Origin: Nectonema munidae
Lineage: Eukaryota > Nematomorpha > Nectonematoida > Nectonematidae
Reading direction: 5' to 3'
NCBI GenBank assembly: GCA_030549495.1
Contig: JAUIRK010000292.1
Span: 62,001-126,000, forward strand
Length of the DNA stretch: 64,000 bases
The position numbers were made by a program, and so were the translations under genes. How positions within the stretch are numbered: the first letter of the stretch is position 1; every line of letters starts with the position of its first letter. Below are positions 54,901-64,000 of this stretch, in pieces. The notes beneath the pieces are model-generated. The model worked only from the letters and a program-made list of their open reading frames with translations. It searched no databases and was not told where the DNA came from.

Positions 54901-57861
54901 TACAAATTTAGAGAAATACTCGTGATGCATTCTTCACTAATCACGAGATTTTTAACTTCATTAGAAACTCGCTTACGAGTTTAGATGCACACGAATTCAT
55001 CGTGGAATTTTTAGCAACGGCTTAGGGTTTCAAAAAACAAAATGAATGACAAAGTATGATAAAGGCAAATAACAGTTGACAAATAATGATGTTTGCATCT
55101 TTCATATCTGTCGGAATTGATTCATCAAACAACTTGTCATAACATGACTATTGATTGCAAACATATGACTAACGATTGCAAACATATGACTAACGATTGC
55201 AAACATATCACTAACGATTGCAAACTTATGACTAATGATCGATAAATCCTAGTTAGTTAATTAATTAGTTGAACTGGGAGTCAAATTGACTAGAAATTAA
55301 ATAACTGTTTGATAAAATGAAGGATACTTCGAGGGCGCCTTAATTGAAATATTGCTTGTTCCCAACAGCAAGAGTCGTCATTATCAGGAGATGTCGAAGT
55401 GAAGTTTTCAGTGTCAGTAAAAATTTCGAACCAAAGTAAAAGAAAACATAAATCCTCACAATCTTCCCTAATAATAATAAAGGAATTAGATGGGCAGATT
55501 TTTTATGAAAAGAAATACACACGTGATTTTAACTGGAATCGCTTTAGTGAAACTTTGTTCTTGTAGGCATTGCAAAAAGTTTGCGTCATTGAAGTTGATT
55601 TCAATGATCTCAAAATGATTGGATAGAGATTGGTAGCCGTTTCTAATCCTCTGAATAAACTCACAAGCATATGGTTCTTCCGAAAAAATGTCTTCTTTAA
55701 GTTCCACCATCTTTCCAACTACTGACGATGAAGAAATCCTTGTAAAATCATGAATTTGGTGGATTTTTAATAATAGGAAAAAATATAGGATTTATCAAGT
55801 AAGCAAAATTTAATTTAGACATTTAATCGCTACTTGCTCATATAGCGTGGATTGAAATTGAGAGAGTTGTGTTGTAGTTCTTCTTTGTTTTGGGTAAAGC
55901 ATTGAATAACTGTAAAGGGCACCGGTAGAAATTTTTCTATTTTTAATTTAGCTATATTTGTATTTGAATAGTGGTATCTTGGACTTTTACTTAACGAAAA
56001 TTATTGTACGAAAATGCACCATTTAAAAGTTTATGGTAAGTTTTGAAGTGTTTTATAAAATTATTACGGGAAGAAATTTAAAATAAAAAATTAAGATGGG
56101 TGGATTGCGAAAGCATTTAAAGCTTTAAGCCTCAAAGGGGTAACAGTGTCTCAAGATAAAAATTGTCTGTTTTAAGTTTTATAAAACTCATGGAAAAAGA
56201 TAAGCAAGTCTTCAAAAACTTTGGGCTTCAATTCGAGGACCAAAATAAAAGACTAATAGTCTCCTTTCTTTTTAAATGAAATTTATCACAGATGATTTAA
56301 TCCATGTCTTTGTCTATAAATCAACTTCCCTAGTTTAAGATATAATTTTAACATATGTGTTTAATTGTAAAAAAAAATGTATATTTTGGGTGTAGTACGC
56401 TATAAGTATTAAAAAATTGTAATAGATGGTTTGCAAGCAAATAAGTCATGCACTTCACAGATGGATTCATGAAGGGAAACATTACTTTGGAAATTTGGTA
56501 TTGTAGATAACAGAGAGATATAATTTCACTTTATATACATATATAAATTTTCCGAAAACATTCTGTTCTTTCAATTTTAGAAAATATCGTCTGCTTTTTT
56601 TAAAAAAATTTTTAGAGTGGGAATTAACAGAAAAGTACCGAAATTTATTTAACACTTGAATCAATATTAATTAGAGAAATTTCATCAAAAAACTTGTCAA
56701 CTATTAAATTAAACATGGCCATGACTTTAAAATTAATTTTAACGAAACTTAAATCACTTTTTAACGGAGTGAATTATATCAGAAAAGGAAAAGAAGCCTT
56801 TAAAATTGTTAAAATGTAAGAAATAGATTATGAAATAAAATGATGATTTCTTCAAATACAAACCAATTCACGAGAATTTAATTTCTCGAGTAAAAATTTC
56901 TAAAGTCGTTAGATGTTTAGCCTAAAACATTGACTTTAACTTGGTGAGCACTTAATACCGAAATTACAGTGACTTTTAATTTCATATATGTAAGATTTTA
57001 TAACGGTTATAAAAATTTTATGTATACTTTGGCAAAATTAAATTTCTCTACTTTACAGTATAAAATACTGATTTGCGCTGACGCAAATAAACATGCATGT
57101 TATATCGGAGTGCACGGTGTACAGAGGAAATGATATACGAGAGAATATTTAAATGAAAAACGATGATTATTATGGCATTTGAGTAAACATGGGATACAGC
57201 TATAAATTAAATTCATTCGATGTAAAAAGCCTGAAAAAAGCTTTCTCTACAAATGAAATGTTTTGATAATATATTATAACACTTTCCAAAATTATTTGAA
57301 AGCCAGCTTTGGCCAAATGGAACCCTACAAGTAAAAATCTGTATCTACGTCATTGCAAGTGATCTTGTGAAAGAAATCTAAAGTTGGGCTTATGAGAGAT
57401 AATGCATAGGGTTAATACAAAGTGGTACTTACGCCATTTCTTTCTCTACTTGTGAGGATTGGAATAACTTTGCATACACTTTTATCCTGGAAGGAATAAT
57501 TTGAATGAAGGCAGTTCCCATCTTTTCTTGCTCTCTCCTCAATCTCTGCTGAATATCGAGTAGGGATGTGAGGGCTTCTTCGCCAAAGACTGCACAGTCG
57601 AATATCTCAGCTAGAATCAAAGAGCAATCACCTGAAAAGAAGGGATAACACTGAACAAGGAATTCTGTTCATAACGTCCATAAAAAATACTCACCTGAAA
57701 TGTCGTTCGGGATACTAGCTTGTGTAGAGTGTTTAGCAACAATGTGAATGCGCTCTTTTACAAGAGGATTCAAATACATCACATCCCTAAGAAGATTAAG
57801 CATGAATTCATCGCATTCACAGGAAAAAACTTTGCTTGCGCCACAATTCGCAGCCATTAAG
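45926..57861 (-). CDS. PRMT9: PRMT9-type tandem arginine methyltransferase, 5' incomplete
   Basis: PRMT9 transfers methyl groups from S-adenosylmethionine to arginine (in mammals on the splicing factor SF3B2). Exons in gene order: 57861-57695, 57631-57433, 55738-55523, 55467-55328, 51084-50936, 50317-49725, 46312-45926 (TAA). The first covers the end of motif I and the acidic post-I site (SKVFSCECDE). The second has LILAEIFDCAVFGEEALTS, the double-E loop, and IIPSRIKVYAKL. The third has EEPYACEFIQRI and LSNHFEIIEINFND. The fourth has STSPDNDDSCCWEQA (human STSPSEETCWEQA). The fifth and sixth cover the diverged second half (LPYFLRIFAVGVES; human FPQYVLMFGLLVES). The last has AYWKQAAI (human SHWKQAAV). 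Phases match except between 55328 and 51084, where an exon of roughly the length of YWIKPGDHVMMEV... must be missing from my reading. TPR repeats and GxGxG motif I lie further upstream. Confidence 0.9.
46590..47070. mobile_element. Possible hAT MITE in a PRMT9 intron
   Basis: CGGGGGTGAGGAACCCGCGG at about 46711 and, inverted, CAGGAGCCGTCGGGAAAAAT at about 47059 resemble the two ends of GTF2IRD2-type hAT elements (family form CAGGGGTCGGCAACC). The inside is AT-rich. Matching of the two ends is poor and no duplication is evident. A CAGGGGTGTTGCCAGGACTT stretch at 46589 may belong to another element. Confidence 0.35.
47640..47900. repeat. Stray piece of the 145-bp satellite and its left flank
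   Basis: TTGAAAATTTATATTTGAAT, then ATCTTTCAAATTAAA and TTTAATACTAAATCCACTAG parallel the sequence at 14705-14885 on the left border of the satellite array. The presence of flank plus one monomer away from the array suggests that the unit is part of a mobile element. Confidence 0.5.
48230..49528. mobile_element. Possible mariner-like element, 1.3 kb, degenerate
   Basis: TA at 48228-48229 is followed by TTGGGTGTTTCAAAAAAGAT; the sequence ending at 49528 inverts to TAGGGTGTCTTTTTTTAATG and is followed by TA. The 1.3-kb spacing is typical for mariner, but only about nine terminal bases match and no transposase was recognised inside; instead there is the 135-bp tandem repeat. Confidence 0.3.
48955..49450. 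repeat. Tandem repeat of about 135 bp, three to four units
   Basis: ATGAGCTGTCATATTCAAAT recurs at 49091, 49228 and in altered form at 49359, each followed by GATTTTTTGACAG, an AATGAATTCAG..TACTTGAAAAT block and TATATATGTGTAAAA. A more diverged unit starts at about 48955. Spacing shortens from 137 to 131 bp. Confidence 0.85.
49725..51084 (-). CDS. PRMT9: PRMT9 exons of the second methyltransferase half (51084-50936, 50317-49725)
   Basis: Exon 51084-50936 reads LLRIMQNIYYWQFTMSSLNF and TEPLVDFNPLRYPKCLPIV, aligning weakly but in order with human LLNNIPYHEGFKMAMSKVL and LEPFYVLDVSEGFSVLPVI. Exon 50317-49725 continues NLHKGEILGIKVSF, YWNTIIRAIHQTYNGGERVI, YLLYTDILQTNGLLSSRILS and LPYFLRIFAVGVESNLL. 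The catalytic glutamates of a working PRMT are absent here, as expected for the pseudo-catalytic half. A 46312 exon follows directly in phase, but about 18 residues found in human between FINQF and KPVEL are missing. Confidence 0.75.
51085..53786. other. PRMT9 intron; possible MITE at 52503-52784
   Basis: Within AT-rich DNA, CAGTGGTGTATCCAGAATTT at 52511 and a C-rich end TTGTATAGGCCCCTG at about 52782 could be the ends of a non-autonomous hAT, with a 22-base C run at 52747-52764. At 51755-51795 a GTATCGCAACATCACTA end is seen. One PRMT9 exon should lie between 51085 and 55327, but I could not identify it. Confidence 0.3.
53789..55249 (-). mobile_element. Tc1/mariner-type element, 1461 bp, both ends and TA
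   Basis: The inverted ends start GGATTTATCGATCATT and are flanked by TA at 53787-53788 and 55250-55251. Each end carries tandem 21-bp units (GACTAACGATTGCAAACATAT on the right, its inverse on the left): about four on the right (55144-55240) and about three and a half on the left (53797-53880). The single gene on the minus strand is a DDE transposase. The element lies in a PRMT9 intron, in the same orientation as the gene. Confidence 0.92.
54038..54960 (-). pseudogene. Transposase of the Tc1/mariner-type element
   Basis: The N-terminal helix-turn-helix part (about 54960-54790) reads QTTVSKIVSRWQKTGEI and NQKRRGNRRSKL, with stops. The frame 54788-54447 reads MIIQSWVDENPSLTLSKLQE, the second DNA-binding part. 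The frame 54412-54038 holds the catalytic domain: PIFILDNARIHHYKG with the second Asp, FYLPPYSLFLNPIENVFSIW with the final Glu (DDE_3 type). A frame change separates the last two at about 54490. Roughly three defects disable an otherwise whole enzyme. Confidence 0.85.
55328..55738 (-). CDS. PRMT9: PRMT9 exons for the beta-barrel of the first half (55738-55523, 55467-55328)
   Basis: Exon 55738-55523 starts G ATT TCT after TTACAAG and ends AC before GTGTGT. A 55-bp intron separates it from 55467-55328, which starts G GAA GAT (Thr across the joint) and encodes LCFLLLWFEIFTDTENFTST then CCWEQAIFQL. These align with human [37 protein letters not shown] and CWEQAVYPV. The second exon ends with one base before GTATCC. 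Confidence 0.88.
57433..57861 (-). CDS. PRMT9: PRMT9 exons with SAM-binding and double-E regions (57861-57695, 57631-57433)
   Basis: The first exon begins C TTA ATG after TTTAG, reading LMAANCGASKVFSCECDEFM, and ends TCA G before GTGAGT. The second completes Gly with GT and reads DCSLILAEIFDCAVFGEE. Both glutamates of the double-E loop (AEIFD...GEE) are present, so the first catalytic half looks competent as far as it can be seen. The Met at 57857 is inside the fold, so it cannot be the start; the glycine-rich motif I must be in an upstream exon that I could not find up to 64000. Confidence 0.88.
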
Positions 57862-59559
57862 CTAAATCATTTCAAAAAAATCACTACAAATTGCTGTGTA
57901 TATAAGTAGGCTCGTCGTCGAAATATTCTGTATGTTTTTATTATCTGAACGAGAAAAAGAGCACGGTTTAAAGGAAAAATTTAAGACTGTCATGAGACAG
58001 TAATCAATAGCCTGTGTAATTTACTGAACTGTATGCCAATACCAAAATTACTTCCATTCTTTTATCATTTCGCAAGAATGTCGTTTTTTATCCCAAAAAA
58101 AATATGTGTGTATTTGTGTGCGTGCATGAGTGTGTATATCAAGGTTCCAGAGACAGATCGGATCGAAATCCCACAAAAGCTGGGATGGGAATAGAAGTGG
58201 ACTCGAAAATAAATTGTCTGATTTCAACTCCAAAAATTCAATAGTTTGATGTGTCTCTTTGAAGACACCTTAATTACAAATTGTAATCTTTTGAATTTAT
58301 TGGAAATTATGCTTTGTTTTATGTTAATTTTTTTTTTTATAAAAGAAATTTTTTTATAAATATTTAATTTTTTAATAATAAAAAAGGTACATTTTATTAT
58401 AATTTTTGATATAATCCCTTTGAGGACCAACATTTTGAAGAGGATTCGTCTGCTTACTTTTTCAATGGAATTTTATATATTCAAAGCAGACGATTTTCAT
58501 TTCTTGGGTCACTGGTGAAGCACTGGTCATCAAAGGGTTAAATAAACAAAATAAGACAAAAAAAATTTAATAAGCAAAATATCCAAAAATGCAAAATTCC
58601 GAAAGTTGCTAGATTTTTTTCGCGAATTTTTTTAAACTAAAGGAAAAATAAGAATAAACTTGGAACAGGAAACTTTTATTCAAGTAAATGCGATTTCGCA
58701 AAAACACTAGACTTATGCGTACTAATAAGGAAGTTGAAAGGAATTTGACTTGTGTGGTGTTTTATAGTGAAATGTGTTCATTAATATAACTTGAGGCTTT
58801 GGGGGTATTGTTTTTAATAATGTTGATGTGTGGATGTTGTTTATACTTGCGAGTGATAGATAATAAGATTATCAATATGTGATGCTAAAATATTAAAAAT
58901 AGACTTTTGTGTTGAACAAAACAAAAGTCACATTCTTTTCACCTTCTTGTCAGTATACGTATAAGCTAAATGTCTTTGTGAAAATGCAATTACTTGTTCC
59001 AACGGTTTGATGATCTGTTGATGACCATAGTGGTCGAAAATTGATCTTTAAAATGGTTTTGTTTTCTTTTTTTTCATGAATAAATAATCCAAACATTTTT
59101 TTATATTTAATTTCTTTAAGTACTATAATGGTTAATAGCATTAGCCACGATCTGTGCATCATTTTCCACATGTACTTCATAACATGTTTATCAACAAAAT
59201 GTATAGAAAAGAGAGAGGGTGGGAAAGGGAACAGAGAGTCAAAGTCGGACGCCTACAAATACAGAGTTGGATTCAGAGTCGGAATTTTAAACTTCGAACT
59301 GTGCAACCCCGTTCATAATATAATTGTGTTTAGTTGATGGTATCGTTTTTCAGGTACTTAGGTGTGTTTGTGCTTATGAGATATGATGAATGAGTGCTTT
59401 GAATATATACCACAACATATTCTTTCAATGAATGAACATACTCAAATGATATGAAGGCGTGCCTGCCATTCATTGGTCCATGCCAGCTCTCTTCTCTAAG
59501 AGTAGTCCATCTTGTTTGTTTTTTTTTAAGATTTTTAGAGGAGAAATTTTTCTTTATTT
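57862..59559. other. PRMT9 upstream intron, mostly unassigned
   Basis: No exon with the GxGxG motif or TPR repeats was recognised. It contains a GT-rich microsatellite at about 58100-58135, one TTAA-family MITE and a GAGTCAAAGTCGGA repeat at about 59235. A heavily purine-biased stretch lies at 59205-59245. Confidence 0.4.
58416..58537. mobile_element. TTAA-associated MITE (122 bp), best copy
   Basis: Starts CCCTTTGAGGACCAA and ends TTGGTCATCAAAGGG-like (TGGTCATCAAAGGG) followed by TTAA at 58538. The core is a palindrome: TCGTCTGCTTACTTTTTC on the left and TTCAAAGCAGACGAT on the right. The left target site reads TAAT, one change from TTAA. Confidence 0.75.
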
Positions 59560-59780
59560 TGGAAAAAAACCCCACCCACCCACCCTCTTTTTTTTTACTT
59601 ACCCAAAAAATTAATTCAAAAAAATTGGTGGTGAACTCAGTTTTTTTTTTTTTTTTTCCCCCCCCCCCCCCCCCCCCCCCATGAACGTAAAAAAACCCCC
59701 CCCCCCCAATATGGGCATCAAAAAAAACAAAACAAAATTAAATTGAATGTTTTTTTTTTTTTTCTTTTTTTTTTTTTAAA
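59560..59780. repeat. Homopolymer-rich tract (T, C, A runs)
   Basis: Runs of 17 T, 22 C, 9 C and 15 or more T follow one another. No frame through it is meaningful. It may be a true simple repeat or an assembly artefact. Confidence 0.8.
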
Positions 59781-61300
59781 AAAAAAGCTCTGTTTTTCTT
59801 TTTAAAAAGGTTTTCTCTTTTGAAAAATAAATATCTAAATACCCAAGTGACTAAGCCTACCACCGAAAATTTACTTGTAACAATTATTGAAGTTGCATAT
59901 TTAAGATGGATTAGTCTGTTCAATTTTTAACTTGCTACTAAATATATTCGTATATCTCAGTTGAAAAGAGGAATAAAGCATTTTTCCCATTTAGCCGAAC
60001 AGCATTTTTGTCGAACGTCGTTGCATACAATTTACCTATCTCTCTCTCCCTCTATATATTGAAGTAACTTTAATGTTATTTAAATAAAAAGCGCTAAATA
60101 AAATGAATAAAATTTTTATTGATTCTTATAGAGATTTTTTTATTGATTTTTACTGGCTTTATTAAATGGTTTTATTGAAATAGATATAAAACTTTAATGT
60201 CTGTTCGACGAACTGTATATAGACGAAGTGTTTGGTGAAAAAACATCTGTGGACGAAGCGTTCACTCGCGGAATATCGAGAGCGTAGAATTTTATAAGCT
60301 TATTAAATAAAAATAGTTTTATTCAAGAAATATTAAAATAATTTTTTTAAATAGGTCGATATATTTTTACCTGATCTAAGAAAATACATTTTAGAATTTA
60401 TTTTATTCATTTCAAGTTTGATTGGTTTTGCATTCGACCAAAATTAAATTGTTCACTTTAAGACATTTAATGTTTTAGAGAAAAGATAAATTAAAATATT
60501 AAAAATATTGGGAACACGAGATTTCGTCGACAATCAAAACGAGATTTTCTCAACGGTTATAAAACGTAAAATTTTAAAATTTACATGGCAGGTTGGTTGA
60601 GATGATGGACTCAGCACGGAACTTAATCATAACATTTTTACTACTATTTTATTTTTCTCGATTCTATTTTCAGCTTTATTCAATTCTATTTTATTTTTTA
60701 TATTTAGAATAGATTTTTTAAAAAAGCTAGATATATTCAAAAAACAATGGAAAATAATAAAATGGAACTAAAAATTGTATTAATTAAGTTGGGGATTTTA
60801 CTAATTTTATTTAAAGTACATAGTTTATATTAGAAAGCTTGAAAACACTCAAAAAATTGAAAAGTTAATTTTATGAGGCGAAATCGTCAAATGGCGTGAA
60901 ATGAGAACGCTACTACATTCAATGAAAATGGACTAGTTCAATGAAACATCAGAGAACAATGGAACACATTCTTCACATATTGAATCGCTTTTATTTGTGT
61001 CGCTATTATTATTATTTCTACAAAGAATAAACAAAGAAATACTACTCTACAAACCTAATCAATTATTATTGTTGTTATTCGTCTTTGCTCAGCGATATAC
61101 TCTGCTATCCTGGCATATTCACTGTGATATCATATAGGAAAGTGAGATGGTAGCATGCTGCGTTGTATGGTTGTCATTTGAGAACTTTTGTAGGTAGATA
61201 TCCTTCTCTTGATGCCAGGAAAGAAAACAAGGGTAACTTGAAAGGAGAAAGCACTACTGAACTTGGGATACAGGATTTAGTTTTCATCGTGAAGCTCACG
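59781..61300. other. Unassigned AT-rich DNA with a SINE fragment
   Basis: Apart from the truncated SINE at 60583 nothing is recognised. TCGAACGTCGTT / TCGACGAAC type words at 60010, 60205 and 60525 recur loosely. Confidence 0.3.
60583..60624 (+). repeat. tRNA-derived SINE, copy 3 (head only)
   Basis: ATGGCAGGTTGGTTGAGATG then ATGGACTCAGCACGGAA matches the head of the copy at 28081 (inverted) almost exactly and stops before the B box. Confidence 0.65.
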
Positions 61301-61319
61301 AAAAGATAATAAAAAAGGG

Positions 61320-62000
61320 GGGGGGGGGGGAGAAGGATCTAGCGCTATATGGATGTCTTAAAGACCTTGGGGTCAATTCCACGGTGGTAGGCAAGGTCAT
61401 TAAACTCCTAACAATGCCGAAATTGACTTATGGAAACTCCATTTTGGGATGCCTTCCCTCAACTTGGACCAACAAAATAGACGACATCGTTTATAAACTT
61501 TTTAGGACTTGTTATGGCAACCCTTTCACTATTGCTCATAGCCGGACCTCCTTTTCTTGGTTCCAGAAAAGGTTGGAGAAATTAAATAAAAAGTTTATTG
61601 AAAAACTAAGAACACACAAGCATTGCCCACAATTATGCCAAGGTTGGGAGCTCATGCAAACCCAGGCTAAAGCGTTCTTGGGGGTATATGCTAAAAAAAA
61701 AGAGAACAGTTATCCTAGGTGACTACCCATATACAATAGCCCTAAGCAATGGGGAATTCTGCGTTCTGCGATATAGTTCTGTTTTTTCTGAGTTCTAGAT
61801 CCGCCTATTTAAATGTAGGATTGGCACAAGGTATACGCCCCAAAACAGTTTCATGTTACGAGCTAGGTTAGGCATAGTCGGTAATCTGGCCTCTGTAGGA
61901 GTCTGCTTGTAGGACCGTTTAAACATTCCAATTGTAAAACATATATCCTAGGGACGACATTTAGGGATGGGGTCAAATTCCAGGGGTAGATTGTTCCTAA
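61320..62000 (+). pseudogene. LINE relic, region after the reverse transcriptase
   Basis: After a 15-base G run the plus strand reads LALYGCLKDLGVNSTVVGKV, IKLLTMPKLTYGNSILGCLP and WTNKIDDIVYKLFRTCYGNP, open to 61722, then in other frames RIGTRYTPQNSFMLRARLGI and VGNLASVGVC. The MPKLTYG..I.G box and the later RLRIG..-like segment fit the thumb and C-terminal region of a non-LTR retrotransposon. No YADD box is in the window before it, so the copy is 5'-truncated. Confidence 0.6.
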
Positions 62001-62127
62001 CCTAGCATGCCCTAAATTATGTATATCTTTCTTAACCCTATAACATGTATCAAATATTATTTATTAATAATATATAAGATATTGCATGCCTTCTAACGCT
62101 TCTATTTTTGTAGCATATATCTTTTTA

Positions 62128-62230
62128 ATCATATTCTTTTATTTAGAAACAAGCTACATTTCGTCGTGCCGGTTTTTTATCCTGGTTTTCTTCCTCTGAA
62201 GAATTCAAAGGTTTTTACGGTTAGGTAGTG
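62128..62230 (+). repeat. Dispersed repeat shared with 29960-30065
   Basis: See the partner copy; the shared landmarks are TTTTCTTCCTCTGAAGAATT and GGTTTTTACGGTTAGG. It follows the LINE relic by 130 bp, which supports a LINE 3' origin. Confidence 0.5.
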
Positions 62231-63696
62231 CTCTGTCGACCTGATTATACGTGGTTAGTAATCAAGCTATCAATAGACATTAAGTTTGTTTCCCAAATTG
62301 GGAGCGTTCGCGTTAGGATTGTATCGATCACTCAGCTGTATTTATATATTTGTAACATAAATTCTTGTAAAATAATATATATAACAAGGTATAGCTATGC
62401 AGTAACAAGGGCCGGCAGGCGTTTAGTGGGATGGAAAGTCCAGGTATACATGGACTAACCTTTCTGGCGGGCCATGATATCCGAAAGGATGGGTGCGAAC
62501 GCCACAAACAACTTAACTTAACTAACTTAACTACTGAACTCGAAATATTTTTATACATTAGAAACTAGCTGTTGTTTTTGGCAAACGTATTATATTTTTT
62601 TGTAAAGTGCTTTTATGGGATAAAAAATTTAGTTAAGATTTCAAACAAAATAACTAAAAGTGAGAAAATTCTTATCTTTCTAAACAACTTAAATGAATTA
62701 GAAATCTCAATAATAAAATAGTTAGCTATATACATACATGCCAGTTGCTATGGGGACTTTGGAATTTTGCACCACTTGAATTTCATAGTTTATTGATTGG
62801 TATTTGGATATTTTATCTAATTGATTATATTTTGATCAGATATTTACTTAGTTTGTTTTAATTGGTTGATTACCAATATATTGGCGGTGTGAAGAGGGTT
62901 ATTTAGATGCTTCGTTTTGATATTATAAGATCTTGGCAAGAAATCTTCTCTTCAAACATTCATTGATATATCACGTGTTTTAAACATTTTCAAAAAAAAA
63001 TATCATCATGACATATGTAAATTCTGCAATTCTAGGACTAATAAAAAATGCAAACAGAAATTTTTTTAATCTTGTGTCATTTATGCATATTGAAGTATGA
63101 CAGCACATCTATTTATACGTAATTCAAAAACGTGAGTCAAGACAATGATTATAATTTCAAATATTTATGTTATAAGTAAATTTTTGTGTTGTGTTGTTAG
63201 AATAATACACGCATTGAATATAAAGAGGGGCGAAGAGCAATAAATCATATTTTTCAATTCGTTATTCCATGAAATGTTATGGAGTTTGTATGACACACGA
63301 ATGATAGGAAATTAAGATCGAAGCCTTTGTTGCTTATAACTTTTTCGCCTTTGAAATGGTAGTGTTCACGGAAGTATAGTTTTGGAAGGACTTTGGATGC
63401 ATAATGCACATATTAAAGAGTTTTCAAATAAAAGTATTAATGTCCAAATTACTATATAAAATGAGAATATTTAAATAACATTGTTATCCGCATACCAGTT
63501 CACGAAACTGAATCTATCCTATGTTACAAACTTTTCCACAGAAAAATTAAATATATTTAAATCAAAATAAAGAAAAATAAGCATCTCACAAAAAAAGTGG
63601 AGTATCCAGAACCTCTTTAGCGAGGGGTAGATTCGGTGGTAAAATTGTAAAAAAAATTGAATTCTCTTTTCATATGACTTTACATAATTATTATAT
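62231..63696. other. Unassigned AT-rich DNA
   Basis: Two overlapping opposite frames at 62228-62558 cover a less AT-rich stretch (GGGCCGGCAGGCGTTTAGTG) but match nothing I know. No PRMT9 exon was recognised. Confidence 0.3.
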
Positions 63697-64000
63697 GTAA
63701 ACTCCCGCTAAGCGACCAGATCTCTAAAACGGACAGCTCGCTATTGCTACCATTTCCTTACAGTCGCAACATGTTCCAGTCTTTTAACATAGTTTTTACT
63801 TACACTAAAGCAACCAGTTTCCAAATGAGTTTCAGATACAAATTCTTTCAAAATATATTATAAAAAAGAAAGTCTAAAAATTATTAAGAAAGCGCCAAAA
63901 ATTTGTGCGCCCAAAGGAAAGCCACCAATAGGATAGCGCTAAAAAGGATGCACCAAGGTTGCTTTCACAACAATCTGCATTATTTTGTAAAATGCCTATA
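63697..64000 (+). mobile_element. Left end of a pogo/Tigger-like element running off the window
   Basis: TGTAAACTCCCGCTAAGCGA, then CAGATCTCTAAAACGGACAGC is the usual beginning of pogo-type elements, whose ends imitate CAGT.AAACCCCGCTAAGCGGAC. The partner end must lie right of 64000. No transposase is visible in the part present. Confidence 0.45.

Noticed and set aside
57669-57857. Met at 57857 as the start of a short separate protein
   Set aside because: The residues before and after it belong to the methyltransferase fold, and a splice acceptor lies just upstream, so it is an internal exon.
1-64000. CRISPR arrays, operons, rRNA genes
   Set aside because: The window is a spliced eukaryotic genome; the tandem repeats seen have no spacer structure, and no rRNA-like conserved segment was recognised.

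Overview
This is a window of an AT-rich animal genome, almost certainly an invertebrate. Coding DNA is broken into short exons with GT/AG introns, and the introns and intergenic DNA are packed with degraded DNA transposons, MITEs, SINE and LINE pieces. The transposon mix (many hAT lineages, pogo- and mariner-like elements, a repeat gene seen in aquatic arthropods and Hydra) would fit a crustacean such as a parasitic copepod, but that is inference.

Three host genes can be read exon by exon with consistent splice phases. (1) Positions 922-14210, plus strand: the C-terminal two thirds of RIM-binding protein (RIM-BP), an active-zone scaffold, with two fibronectin III domains, a low-complexity linker and two C-terminal SH3 domains; the 5' part lies left of the window. 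(2) Positions 25772-43512, plus strand: the complete nucleoporin Nup62, ten exons giving 483 residues, with an FSF-rich, FG-poor N-terminal region and the conserved coiled-coil C-terminal region; its introns hold over ten transposon remnants. (3) Positions 57861-45926, minus strand, convergent with Nup62: PRMT9, the tandem protein arginine methyltransferase; seven exons are recognised, the 5' end is missing and one internal exon was not found.

The rest is repeat landscape. 8.7-10.2 kb: a fold-back, a pogo-like MITE and a hAT-like MITE. 14.5-16.4 kb: a roughly 145-bp satellite interrupted by a LINE tail. 16.5-22.3 kb: several hAT elements, two with perfect 8-bp target duplications, and a tRNA-derived SINE. 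23.5-24.5 kb: low complexity and a LINE relic. 26-42.5 kb (Nup62 introns): hAT relics, an unclassified repeat gene split by a 2.3-kb hAT, minisatellite, duplications and fold-backs. 36-59 kb: a family of about 120-bp TTAA-associated MITEs sharing a GTCTGC core. 53.8-55.2 kb: a nearly whole Tc1/mariner-type element whose inverted ends carry 21-bp tandem repeats. 61.3-62.1 kb: LINE relic. No CRISPR array, rRNA or functional tRNA gene was seen.

The three host genes share no pathway (synaptic scaffold, nuclear pore, arginine methylation). The most unusual material is in the mobile DNA: the nested unclassified element, the TTAA MITE family and the modular mariner ends.
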